Assembly (NCBI GenBank): GCA_022842885.1
Contig: JALHOR010000004.1
Span: 40,166-85,565, forward strand
Direction: 5' to 3'
DNA from: Anaerolineae bacterium
GTDB lineage: Bacteria > Chloroflexota > Anaerolineae > Aggregatilineales > Phototrophicaceae
Length of the DNA: 45,400 bases
Both the position numbers and the translations under genes were made by a program. Shown here one piece after another: positions 17,412 to 25,633 of this stretch; position 1 is the first letter of the stretch; each line of letters opens with the position of its first letter. The notes under the pieces were generated by a model that was not told the DNA's origin, did no database searches, and was given only the letters and a program-made list of their open reading frames with translations.

Positions 17412-18509
17412 CTACTTATTGAAATCCATAATATATACGCCATCAAATTCGGCAGTGGCTTCAATATCGCCGCTTGGCATGGTGACGCCACCAATTGTCC
17501 ATGTCTCTAGGCTGATGAGGCTCTTCCAATGGGTCAACAGGCGAATCGCATAGCGGTTGTCGCCCAAATCGCGCACTTCTGCCACCTGCGCCTTCGCTGT
17601 ATCGCCTAATGCAATCGAAGGGCTGTCATCATACAACACATCCGTTGCTGTCTGAATCCAATGAAAATCGCGGAAAATTTCGCCCGTATTGATGTCCATC
17701 TTGAGCGTACTAGGTTGGGCAGGGTCAAGTTTGATGGTCTGCGCCCCAATTCTAAAACCACCCGGTAAATTAATGGGTGCGACATCATAGGTAATCTCAG
17801 TGAAATTAAATACCAGCATATCACCTTCGCGGGTGACATCGCCAATTTGCCCGGCAGCCCCGCTGCGAACATCGCCCACAATTTGGATGCCGCCCATAGA
17901 TTGCAGCGTTAGAACGAGTGTGCCATGTTCCGCGCCTTCTTCGCGGCTGACCTTGGCAGGCAGTTGGTCAAGTGGCACTGCGGCGATTGCCGCCAAATTT
18001 GCTGCCGCTGTTTCGGCTGAGGCTAGGGTATGCACCACGCCGCAAGCAATGCCCGCGCCCATATCGGCATTACGTCCGGTATGAATCACGATGCTGCTGC
18101 CATCATCATCCATCAATTCGGCAACGCGGAAACGGTCAGTGGTGGTTGCCATATAGCCTGTACCATCTTGCAACACCAGCATTTCCGGCAATTCGCCTGC
18201 ATCGTCGCCAAGCACACCACCAGCCGAAGAAAAGGGCGGTGTTGTGCTGCCATCGCATTGCCCAATGCCATGCACATGCATCGCATGGAAGCCCGGCGGC
18301 AAATTATTCACCTGAATGACTGCCCATACATTGTTTCCAGCTTGCGTAAAGAAAGCACTGCCTACAATCACACCTTGCGTATCCTGCACAGTGGCAACCG
18401 CATTCACAATCTCATCTTGTGCCAAAAGAGCGTGCGATGAAAAAACACCCAAACTCATCAGCAGCACCCACGCCAAACAAAAAACACCCCAAAACTTAGA
18501 GCGATTCAT
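17412..18509 (-). CDS. Secreted Cu/Zn superoxide dismutase-like protein with degenerate metal site
   Basis: A 365-residue exported protein with a signal peptide ending near ALLAQDE. Residues 35-175 match the Cu/Zn SOD fold: GFHAMHVHGIGQCD, AGELP, IVIHTGRNADMG and the closing GIACGVV with the conserved Cys pair. Copper ligands equivalent to bovine His46, His48 and His120 are present. The bridging His63 and the zinc His71 and His80 are missing, because the loop reads SSAGGVLGDDAGELP. Normal SOD activity is therefore doubtful; it may bind Cu alone or be structural. Residues 190-365 form a beta-rich domain that was not recognised. A good sigma-70-type promoter lies upstream. It is a single-gene unit. 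Confidence 0.75.
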   Translation of the reverse strand: MNRSKFWGVFCLAWVLLMSLGVFSSHALLAQDEIVNAVATVQDTQGVIVGSAFFTQAGNNVWAVIQVNNLPPGFHAMHVHGIGQCDGSTTPPFSSAGGVLGDDAGELPEMLVLQDGTGYMATTTDRFRVAELMDDDGSSIVIHTGRNADMGAGIACGVVHTLASAETAAANLAAIAAVPLDQLPAKVSREEGAEHGTLVLTLQSMGGIQIVGDVRSGAAGQIGDVTREGDMLVFNFTEITYDVAPINLPGGFRIGAQTIKLDPAQPSTLKMDINTGEIFRDFHWIQTATDVLYDDSPSIALGDTAKAQVAEVRDLGDNRYAIRLLTHWKSLISLETWTIGGVTMPSGDIEATAEFDGVYIMDFNK

Positions 18510-18542
18510 CGTGATTTCCTTAAATATAACAAATTTTCTTAA

Positions 18543-18570
18543 AGTATAATCGCAAAAACAAATTCGTCAA
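18543..18570 (-). promoter_or_regulatory. Sigma-70-type promoter of the SOD-like gene
   Basis: On the minus strand TTGACG (18570-18565) and TATACT (18548-18543) are 16 bp apart. The predicted start of transcription is about 27 nt before the ATG at 18509. Confidence 0.65.
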
Positions 18571-18722
18571 TTAGGTCAAAATAAAATAATTAATGAAAAT
18601 AACAAAATGGATTTATCGTGAAAATCATTTATAAGCTGTTTTTAGTTATTCAACAAATCGTTTTTGATATTATTTAAATTAAAAATAAGCAATGGATTAT
18701 TCATGATTTTTATAGCCTAGCT

Positions 18723-18751
18723 TTCGCAGTAATTCTAAAGTTGACTATAAT
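18723..18751 (+). promoter_or_regulatory. Sigma-70-type promoter of the zinc-finger/kinase operon
   Basis: TTCGCA (18723-18728) and a perfect TATAAT (18746-18751) are 17 bp apart. The -10 box lies inside GTTGACTATAATCAAC, a short dyad that could be an operator. Confidence 0.65.
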
Positions 18752-18780
18752 CAACAGTAGAATATTGATCAGGTAATGTG

Positions 18781-19122
18781 ATGATGGCAATGCAAATTGT
18801 GCGCTGTATTTCCTGCGATGGTTTTGGTTGGTTAGATGATGATGAAACCGAGCGTGCCATCGATTGCGATTGGTGCGCTGGCGTCGGCTATGTTTACCGG
18901 GATGAAACTGGACTTGACCATAAAGTTCCCCCTGCCGATTATGCACGGGTGGCAGATACTTTAGAACAACTAGAATACACACGCCTGCGCGAGATGGGCT
19001 ATCAAGGGAGTGCTAAAAAACCTTGGGAGCAACCGATTCGCCAAGGTACACACGGCGGTGAAAATCCATATACCGCGCCGCCGACAGTAGAGGAGACCCC
19101 CTCCGATGACTTTTCCGAATGA
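18781..19122 (+). CDS. Small protein with DnaJ-type CXXCXGXG zinc finger
   Basis: About 113 residues. Two zinc knuckles are visible, CISCDGFGW and CDWCAGVGY, in the pattern of the DnaJ central zinc domain, with only one pair instead of two. The C-terminal half is hydrophilic and Pro-rich. The start is one of two adjacent ATGs (18781 or 18784) after AGGT. Its last 17 bases overlap the start of the histidine kinase, so the two genes are translationally coupled, and the GAGGAG site of the kinase lies within this gene. Coupling suggests a role with the kinase, perhaps as a redox or zinc-dependent accessory, but no function is established. Confidence 0.7.
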   Translation: MMAMQIVRCISCDGFGWLDDDETERAIDCDWCAGVGYVYRDETGLDHKVPPADYARVADTLEQLEYTRLREMGYQGSAKKPWEQPIRQGTHGGENPYTAPPTVEETPSDDFSE

Positions 19123-21274
19123 GCCTTATCCGACCCATCTTATGCAACATGATTTGTATCAGCGGCTCAAAATCCTGCGGCAAGTGATGGATGACCTCAG
19201 CCGGGCGACTTCATTTGATGATATTTGCCGTTTAACGGTGGAATTAGGGCGCAGTCAATTGGGGTTTGACCGCTTGGGATTATGGTTGCTTGATGAGCGT
19301 GACCCGGGCTTTGTCCTGGGTACCTACGGAACAGATGCTCAGGGCAATTTGCGCGATGAACACCATTGGCGTATTCCGTATGATGATCCCGAAATTATTA
19401 AGGTCTTGCGAAAACATGACCGTCGCTTGGTGGTACGAAAAACCCATGTATTGACGGATGAAATTGAGATGCCAGCAGGCGAGGGTTGGCATATCACCGC
19501 CTTGTTATGGAATGGCGACAAAGGCATTGGCTGGCTAGTGGTAGACAATCTTTTTTCGCAGCGCCCCCTCACGGAAGATGACCAAGAAATTATCTCGCTG
19601 TATGCGACGACGATTGGGCATTTGGCGCATATCAAACGGACGGAAGAAGCCCTGCGCCAGCGCGAAGAAACTGCCCAAGCCTTCCAAAACAAACTCAAAC
19701 TTCTCCATGATGTCACCACGGAATTGGCGAAAGCGGAAACGTTTGATGCGTTGTGTCAGCAAGCCGTTTCGTTGGGCAAGCATCGGTTGGGCTTTGACCG
19801 CTTAGGCTTGTGGTTCATTGATGAACGTGACCCGGCGTTTCTGGTGGGGACATTTGGCATTAACGAACATGGCGATGTGCGTGATGAGCGCCAAGAACGA
19901 GTTCACAATAATTTTGATGATGAAATGGTGGAACTCATCAATAACAATGTGCTGGTCTCGACACGCAATGATGTTCCTCTCTATAACCAACGGCATGAGG
20001 TTGTAGGCTACGGGGGCAATGCGTCTGCCAAAGTACGCGATGGTTCGCGGGTTATGGGCTGGCTCTCGACCGATAATTTTTTCAGCCAGCAGCCTTTCAC
20101 GGCATATGACTTGGAATTACTAGCGTTATACGCGGGCAGCATTGGGCATTTGGCATCGCGCCTACGGGCGATTGAAATGCAAATTGAAGAACGGCGTTTG
20201 TTACGCACAATTTTGGATGCTGTGCCGGATGAAATCTTTTTGCGTGACCGCGAAGGGCGTTATCTGCTGCTGAATCGGCAAGCATGGGCGGTCATGCCGG
20301 GCGTCAATAGCGACCAAGAAGTGATTGGCAAAACGGTGTTTGAGGTCATGCCGCCGGATTTGGCACATCGCTACCATAATGATGACCAAATTGTGTTATC
20401 GCTCGGCACATCGCTGCTCAATATAGAAGAAACGGGGCGCCCGATTTCGGGTTTAGCGCGGTCTTTGCTGACGACCAAAGTGCCGCTGACTGACCACCAA
20501 GGCGAGATTATTGGGTTGTTGGGGATTGCCCGCGATATTACCGAACTCAAAGCCGCGCAGCAGCAAGTCTTAGATGCAGCGGTGTATCAAACGCGAGTGC
20601 GCTTGTTGTACGAAGTCATCAATAATATCTCGCACGATTTTAAATCACCGTTGTCCATCATTCATACCAGCTTGTATTTGATGCAGCGCAAACCTGATGC
20701 TGACCACAGCGCCCGCTTGCAACTTATCAAAGCGCAGGCGGATTTGCTGGAACGGTATATTCAACAATTGTTGATGATTTCGCGCTTGGAGACGACGGGC
20801 ATAGAAACATGGCAGCCCATCAACCTGAATGATTTGCCGGTGATTTTAGCGGTGGCGTTTGACCCGCAAGCGCACGCCCGCAGCATTCATCTCACTTGGC
20901 AGCTTGCGGATACGCCGCTGACTATTCTGGGCAGCGCCCACCAATTGCATCAGGCGTTGGGCTATTTGGTGCAGAATGCGCTGGATTTTAATGTGCCAGA
21001 GGGCAGTGCCAGCGTCAGCACTTATCGGCACGATAATCAAGCCGTCCTCATGATTCAAGACAGCGGCACGGGCATCGCCCCCGAAGATTTGCCACATATT
21101 TTTGAGCCATTCTATCGTGCTGACAAAGCCCGGTCACGCAGCGGCACGGGCTTGGGCTTGGCAATCACCAAAAAAATTATTGAACTGCACGGCGGCACGC
21201 TTGAGGTAGAAAGTGCGCTGAATGCAGGCGCGGTCTTTCAGGTGCGGTTGCCCTTATGGCTGCCCGGTGAATAG
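19106..21274 (+). CDS. GAF-GAF-PAS sensor histidine kinase
   Basis: A soluble 722-residue kinase. Two related GAF-like domains come first (about 20-175 and 205-355), each with the pair LGFDRLGLW and DERDP, so they arose by internal duplication. A PAS domain follows (about 365-485: DAVPDEIFLRDREGRYLLLNR, closing IGLLGIARDITE). HisKA has the phospho-acceptor in NISHDFKSPL, and HATPase has VQNALDFN, IQDSGTGIAPEDLPHIFEPF and SGTGLGLAITKKI. No membrane segment is present. The start has GAGGAG about 9 nt upstream, inside the overlapping zinc-finger gene. No response regulator is adjacent. Confidence 0.9.
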   Translation: MTFPNEPYPTHLMQHDLYQRLKILRQVMDDLSRATSFDDICRLTVELGRSQLGFDRLGLWLLDERDPGFVLGTYGTDAQGNLRDEHHWRIPYDDPEIIKVLRKHDRRLVVRKTHVLTDEIEMPAGEGWHITALLWNGDKGIGWLVVDNLFSQRPLTEDDQEIISLYATTIGHLAHIKRTEEALRQREETAQAFQNKLKLLHDVTTELAKAETFDALCQQAVSLGKHRLGFDRLGLWFIDERDPAFLVGTFGINEHGDVRDERQERVHNNFDDEMVELINNNVLVSTRNDVPLYNQRHEVVGYGGNASAKVRDGSRVMGWLSTDNFFSQQPFTAYDLELLALYAGSIGHLASRLRAIEMQIEERRLLRTILDAVPDEIFLRDREGRYLLLNRQAWAVMPGVNSDQEVIGKTVFEVMPPDLAHRYHNDDQIVLSLGTSLLNIEETGRPISGLARSLLTTKVPLTDHQGEIIGLLGIARDITELKAAQQQVLDAAVYQTRVRLLYEVINNISHDFKSPLSIIHTSLYLMQRKPDADHSARLQLIKAQADLLERYIQQLLMISRLETTGIETWQPINLNDLPVILAVAFDPQAHARSIHLTWQLADTPLTILGSAHQLHQALGYLVQNALDFNVPEGSASVSTYRHDNQAVLMIQDSGTGIAPEDLPHIFEPFYRADKARSRSGTGLGLAITKKIIELHGGTLEVESALNAGAVFQVRLPLWLPGE

Positions 21275-21357
21275 GGCGGGCAGCCCAGCCTAAACAGCGA
21301 CTTGTTTGAAGAATGTGATTTTCGCGCACTTTATTGACCCGTGAAATACTTGAAGCA

Positions 21358-22164
21358 CTATCCCACGACCTCACACCCATTCGTCAGCAAGCCAATACCG
21401 GCAATCATCACACTCACGCTATCGCCGGATTGCAGAAAGCGCGGCGGTTTCATGCCTTTGCCCACGCCAGAAGGTGTCCCCGTGAGGATTAAATCGCCCG
21501 GTTCCAGCGTGAAGGTTTGCGAGAGATATGCCACCAAAAACGGCACTTTAAAAATCATATCGCTGGTATTGCCATCTTGCATCGTTTCGCCGTTGACCGT
21601 CGTCTTGATTTTCAGCGCGTGCGGGTCGGGAATATCGTCTTTAGACACAATCGAAGGACCCAGCGGGCAAAAGGTGTCCATGCCTTTGGCGCGTGTCCAC
21701 TGCCCATCGTTATCCTGCAAATCACGGGCGCTGACATCGTTGGCAATGGTATACCCAAAAATATGCTCATAGGCATCTTCTTCGCGGATATTTTTTGCTG
21801 TCTTGCCTATCACAACCACCAATTCACCTTCCCAATCCACCTGCTGCGTGATGCTGCTGTGCCATTGAATCGTGTCGCCGTTGGCGATGATGCACGACGG
21901 AAATTTGGAAAAAATCAGCGGTTTTTTGGGCAGGGGATTATTTAACTCAGCGGCATGTTCGGCATAATTACGTCCAACGCACAGCAGTTTGCCCGGTTTG
22001 ATAGGCGCAACCATGTTGGCATCCGGCACAAGTGCGCCTAATTCTGGCTGCACCTTGCCCGCGATAATGTCTAGCATCGGGGCATTCAACGCATATACGC
22101 CCTCATCCATTAAGCCACCCGCATGAATGCTGCCATCTGGCAATTGATATTGCACGAATTTCAT
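21358..22164 (-). CDS. Fumarylacetoacetate hydrolase family protein
   Basis: A 268-residue cytoplasmic enzyme of the FAH superfamily, which hydrolyses or isomerises 2-oxo-acids in aromatic catabolism or acts as acylpyruvase / oxaloacetate tautomerase. Seen are LLCVGRNYAEHAAE, the metal Glu residues in DWEGELVVVIG, the GYTIANDVSARDLQ segment, and GDLILTGTPSGVG. The N-terminal domain is short, as in the YcgM/HpcE group. No pathway genes are nearby, so the substrate cannot be chosen. It converges on the histidine kinase. Confidence 0.88.
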   Translation of the reverse strand: MKFVQYQLPDGSIHAGGLMDEGVYALNAPMLDIIAGKVQPELGALVPDANMVAPIKPGKLLCVGRNYAEHAAELNNPLPKKPLIFSKFPSCIIANGDTIQWHSSITQQVDWEGELVVVIGKTAKNIREEDAYEHIFGYTIANDVSARDLQDNDGQWTRAKGMDTFCPLGPSIVSKDDIPDPHALKIKTTVNGETMQDGNTSDMIFKVPFLVAYLSQTFTLEPGDLILTGTPSGVGKGMKPPRFLQSGDSVSVMIAGIGLLTNGCEVVG

Positions 22165-22279
22165 AGTGTTTTCCCGTGTTCTGAGTATTTAAAATGCCCC
22201 AACTATACCCCAAACCTCACGATAAATTGATACTCATGGTTATAATGGGGCATATTGTGATGCTTGCTAAGGAAATCGT

Positions 22280-23275
22280 ATGTCTGCCTTGCCGATTGCT
22301 GATATGAAACTGGATGAATTTAGCCAGATTGCCCGTACTATCGAAAACGAAGTTGCCCGCATTATCGTGGGGCAGCAGGAAGTCGTCCGCAGCGCGATTA
22401 TTTGTATCCTTGCCGGACGCCACGCGCTCCTAGAAGGTGTTCCCGGTCTTGGCAAAACCATGTTGATTCGCACGCTTGCCGATGTGCTAGAACTGAAATT
22501 TGCCCGCATTCAATTCACGCCCGATTTAATGCCTGCCGACATCACCGGGACGGATATTCTGGAAGAAGGCGAACATGGCAGCAAGATTCGCCGTTTTCAG
22601 CCGGGTCCCATCTTCGCCAATTTGCTGCTGGCGGACGAAATCAACCGCGCCACGCCCAAAACGCAATCAGCAATGCTAGAAGCGATGCAGGAAAAAACCG
22701 TCACCGTTGCCGGGCGACGTTATGACTTGGAAGAACCGTTTTTCGTGCTTGCCACGCAAAATCCGCTGGAAATGGAAGGCACATATCCGCTGCCCGAAGC
22801 CCAATTAGACCGCTTCTTGTTTAAAGTGAATGTGTCGTTTCCATCGGTGAATGAGATTATCACGATTTTAGACCGCACCACTGGCACTGCCAGCATTAGC
22901 CCTAATAAAGTTGCCAATGGTCAGCAGGTGTTGGCAATGCGCCAATTGGCACTCAGTACGCCTGTTGCCAGCCATGTGACTGAATATGCTGCCCGGCTAA
23001 TTGTGGCAACCCATCCCGAAAGTGACCAAGCGATTGATGTGGTGAAAAAATTTGTCGGCGTCGGTGCGAGTCCGCGTGGGGCGCAGGCACTCGTTATCGG
23101 CGCGAAAGTGAATGCGCTGCTAGAAGGGCGTTACAACGTCGCCTTTGAAGATATTGAAGCGGTGGCACTGCCCGCGCTACGCCATCGTATCCTGCTCAAT
23201 TTTGAGGGGCAAGCAGAAGGCATTCGCACGGATGACCTTGTGCGTGATTTGTTGAAGGTGGTGCGGAAGAAATAA
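22280..23275 (+). CDS. MoxR-family AAA+ ATPase
   Basis: A 331-residue AAA+ ATPase of the MoxR class, a chaperone-like family often linked to maturation of VWA-domain proteins. Walker A is EGVPGLGKT, Walker B is LLLADEINRA, sensor 1 is VLATQNPLEMEGTYPLPEAQLDRF, and the C-terminal lid has GASPRGAQAL. RBS AAGGAA precedes the ATG. The usual DUF58 partner is absent; what follows is a restriction-modification island. A second, diverged copy of this gene's last 23 codons lies at 25563-25631 just before the M28 peptidase gene, so in the ancestral arrangement moxR directly abutted that gene. Confidence 0.92.
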   Translation: MSALPIADMKLDEFSQIARTIENEVARIIVGQQEVVRSAIICILAGRHALLEGVPGLGKTMLIRTLADVLELKFARIQFTPDLMPADITGTDILEEGEHGSKIRRFQPGPIFANLLLADEINRATPKTQSAMLEAMQEKTVTVAGRRYDLEEPFFVLATQNPLEMEGTYPLPEAQLDRFLFKVNVSFPSVNEIITILDRTTGTASISPNKVANGQQVLAMRQLALSTPVASHVTEYAARLIVATHPESDQAIDVVKKFVGVGASPRGAQALVIGAKVNALLEGRYNVAFEDIEAVALPALRHRILLNFEGQAEGIRTDDLVRDLLKVVRKK

Positions 23276-23277
23276 TC
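23207..23277 (+). repeat. Left copy of the 71-bp direct repeat (moxR 3' end)
   Basis: It covers the last 23 codons of moxR. It aligns without gaps to 25563-25633 with seven differences in the 69 coding bases: five silent, one Leu/Ile and one TAA/TGA stop change. It forms the left boundary of the inserted island. Confidence 0.88.
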
Positions 23278-23358
23278 GGAGTTCTACAACTAACTTGCAA
23301 ACCCAGCATGAAAAAGATAATATATGAACAAAAGTGCTAAATCTTTAAGGGAAAATTT

Positions 23359-24243
23359 GTGGAGAATAAAAACACTAAGACCTCTTTCGCAGATTACCAA
23401 ACTGATTCGCACAATTGGGTTACGCTTGCTTCGGGTGAGTTTTATCCGGATGTTCTTGAAGATGCCCGCTTATTGTACGCACCTGTCCAAATTTTGTTTG
23501 GGCAATTGTTAAAATCTTCTGAGTCGTCATCACGCTTGTTATTGAACATCTCTGAAGTTGCCGAATCTTGGATGCGAATACAATTGGCAAGAGTCTTCAG
23601 AAAATATGTGAGTCCCAATATACCAGTGGAAATGCTCAAGAAAAAATCAAAAGCCCAAGAAATATGTGATCAGTTTGGTCACGAGTTTCGTCCTATTTAT
23701 GAGGTTCAGGCAGCTTTTACCTCGCGTCCTAACCCGGATGAGGCTTTGTGTGCCTTATTATGGGAGTATAAAAGTCGTGGAAAAAAGGGATATGATTTAA
23801 CCGAGCGTTTCTTTGATATGTTTAATGCATATTTTCCTGATTTGGTTATTAAGGGTCCCAAAAGAGCAGGCGCAGACATAAGGTTGGGTACAATTTTTGA
23901 AGATTATCCAAAACCGGATCGTCCTGTTGACTTTATCATTTATGAGGCAAATGGCACTGATATTCTGGCTATTGGCTTCGCACGATATGATAGTGATCGC
24001 GGTGGCGCACAAGAGGATGATAGAACCGGTGGCTACAGGAATAGTGCCGATGAAATCTTAGGGTATGCTCAAAGCAGAAATCTTTCCTTAAAAATTGTCT
24101 TTATCAATGATGGTCCTGGGTTATTGTTAGGTTCCATGTGGTCTGATTACGCAACGCTCGAACAAAGTTGGCAAGGTAAAATCATTGTCGCAACCCTGCG
24201 AATGATTCCTGAGCGTTTTACGGTTAGTTGGTTACGGGCTTAA
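23359..24243 (+). CDS. Putative type II restriction endonuclease
   Basis: A 294-residue protein from a GTG start, with AAGGG about 7 nt upstream. The C-terminal half has VDFIIYEANGTDILAIGFARYDSD in spaced order, with acidic residues on adjacent strands followed by RGGAQEDDRTGG. That layout, together with the gene's position next to a methyltransferase, points to a restriction enzyme, with a PD-(D/E)XK-like core likely. The N-terminal half is helical and probably binds or reads DNA. It ends 10 bp before the methyltransferase, so both are co-transcribed. The recognition sequence cannot be read from the sequence. Codon use is AT-rich compared with moxR. Confidence 0.7.
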   Translation: MENKNTKTSFADYQTDSHNWVTLASGEFYPDVLEDARLLYAPVQILFGQLLKSSESSSRLLLNISEVAESWMRIQLARVFRKYVSPNIPVEMLKKKSKAQEICDQFGHEFRPIYEVQAAFTSRPNPDEALCALLWEYKSRGKKGYDLTERFFDMFNAYFPDLVIKGPKRAGADIRLGTIFEDYPKPDRPVDFIIYEANGTDILAIGFARYDSDRGGAQEDDRTGGYRNSADEILGYAQSRNLSLKIVFINDGPGLLLGSMWSDYATLEQSWQGKIIVATLRMIPERFTVSWLRA

Positions 24244-24253
24244 GGAGATTAAC

Positions 24254-25561
24254 TTGGCAACAGGCGAAGAAAAAAATAAATGGAACAGTACGATTGACCA
24301 AAATGGGGCGCAGTCCGATAATCCATTCTTTGAAGTAACAATCACCTATCCCGGTAAAAAAAATACACAGACTATCTTATCTCATGAACCCCCTCCGGTG
24401 CAGCGTTTATGGCATGGCGCACATGCTAACCATAGTAAACTTTTTTATGGAGATAACCTCGACATTTTGGCACATCTTGCTAATGATTCGGCTATCAAAG
24501 GACAAGTACGGTTAATTTATATTGACCCACCTTTTGCAACGAATAAAGTGTTTAAATCGCGGGCGCGTAAAGATGCGTACCAAGATTTGTTGGAAGGTGC
24601 CGCATATTTAGAATTTATGCGTGAACGATTGGTTTTTTTATACGAAATGCTGGCTGAAGATGGCTCTATCTATATTCATTTAGATGGCAATATGGCGTTT
24701 CATGTCAAATTGCTGATGGATGAATTATTTGGGCGCTCTAATTTTCGCAATTTTATTACACGGCGCAAATGTAATCCCAAAAATTATACTCGTAATCAAT
24801 ACGGTAATATATCTGATTATATTCTGTTTTATACTAAAAGTGCTAATTATGTATGGAATCGCCCTCATCAGAATTGGACGGATAAACGGTCGGTTGAGGA
24901 GTATTCCTATATAGAAAAAGCTACTGGGCGACGGTACAAAAAAGTTCCTATTCATGCACCGGGTGAACGTAACGGGGCAACTGGACAGCCATGGCGTGAT
25001 AAATTACCCCCTCCTGGTAAGCACTGGCAATATCCACCCGAAACACTGGAACAAATGGATGCACGCGGCGAGATTTATTGGTCGCCAACAGGCAATCCAA
25101 GAAGAAAAATATATTTGGATGAAAGCAAGGGCATCCCTATTCAAGATATTTGGCTGGATGTGAAAGATGCACACAATCAAAATATCAAAATCACTGGGTA
25201 TCCCACCGAAAAACCTGCGGAATTACTCCAACGCATTATTGAGGCGTCGTCAAATCCAGGTGATTTGGTTTTGGATTGCTTTGCCGGGTCAGGCACAACA
25301 TTAGGGGTTGCCTCAGAGTTAAAACGGGCTTGGATTGGCATAGATAATAGCCTAGAAGCTATCACAACCATATTGCAACGTTTCAGCAAAGGGCTTGAGC
25401 GTATGGGGGATTTTGTCAATACTTTGCCTCCTAAACATCTTCAACAAAAAGCATTACCATTATTTCAAGAAACGGATGTTATAAATGATTTTGAGTTATG
25501 GGCTTCAGACAATATAAAAGAAAATTTAGCATCTGTGCTGGCTGATTGGTCTCAGATGTAA
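24254..25561 (+). CDS. Site-specific DNA methyltransferase, beta class (probably N6-adenine)
   Basis: A 435-residue methyltransferase from a TTG start, with AAGGAG about 8 nt upstream. The catalytic motif IV DPPF comes early (IYIDPPFATN) and the AdoMet-binding motif I FAGSGTTLG comes late, the beta-class order. DPPF favours N6-adenine methylation. The pieces KITGYPTEKPAELLQRII (motif X region) and WIGIDNS (motif II) are also seen; the variable middle (about 160-300) is the target-recognition part. It protects host DNA from the endonuclease encoded 10 bp upstream. The gene stops one base before the right moxR repeat, so it forms the right end of the island. Confidence 0.88.
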   Translation: MATGEEKNKWNSTIDQNGAQSDNPFFEVTITYPGKKNTQTILSHEPPPVQRLWHGAHANHSKLFYGDNLDILAHLANDSAIKGQVRLIYIDPPFATNKVFKSRARKDAYQDLLEGAAYLEFMRERLVFLYEMLAEDGSIYIHLDGNMAFHVKLLMDELFGRSNFRNFITRRKCNPKNYTRNQYGNISDYILFYTKSANYVWNRPHQNWTDKRSVEEYSYIEKATGRRYKKVPIHAPGERNGATGQPWRDKLPPPGKHWQYPPETLEQMDARGEIYWSPTGNPRRKIYLDESKGIPIQDIWLDVKDAHNQNIKITGYPTEKPAELLQRIIEASSNPGDLVLDCFAGSGTTLGVASELKRAWIGIDNSLEAITTILQRFSKGLERMGDFVNTLPPKHLQQKALPLFQETDVINDFELWASDNIKENLASVLADWSQM

Positions 25562-25562
25562 A

Positions 25563-25633
25563 GGACAAGCAGAAGGCATTCGCACGGATGACATTGTACG
25601 CGATTTGTTGAAGGTGGTGCGGAAAAAGTGATC
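25563..25633 (+). pseudogene. Right copy of the 71-bp direct repeat: remnant moxR C-terminus
   Basis: It encodes the same last residues as moxR (GQAEGIRTDD, then I in place of L, then VRDLLKVVRKK) with silent changes, and ends in TGA at 25629-25631. It has no start or ATPase core. The GTG start of the M28 peptidase overlaps its stop (GTGA), which suggests that this copy is the original resident moxR end. Confidence 0.85.

Larger units (their letters stand above)
23278..25562 (+). mobile_element. Restriction-modification island inserted at the moxR 3' end
   Basis: A 2.3-kb segment with clearly higher AT content than its neighbours, carrying a putative endonuclease gene and a DNA methyltransferase gene. 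Its flanks are the 71-bp imperfect direct repeat of the moxR tail. The methyltransferase stop codon ends one base before the right repeat. No transposase or integrase is present. This matches the 'insertion with long target duplication' pattern described for R-M gene complexes, though here the two repeat copies have diverged. Confidence 0.75.
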
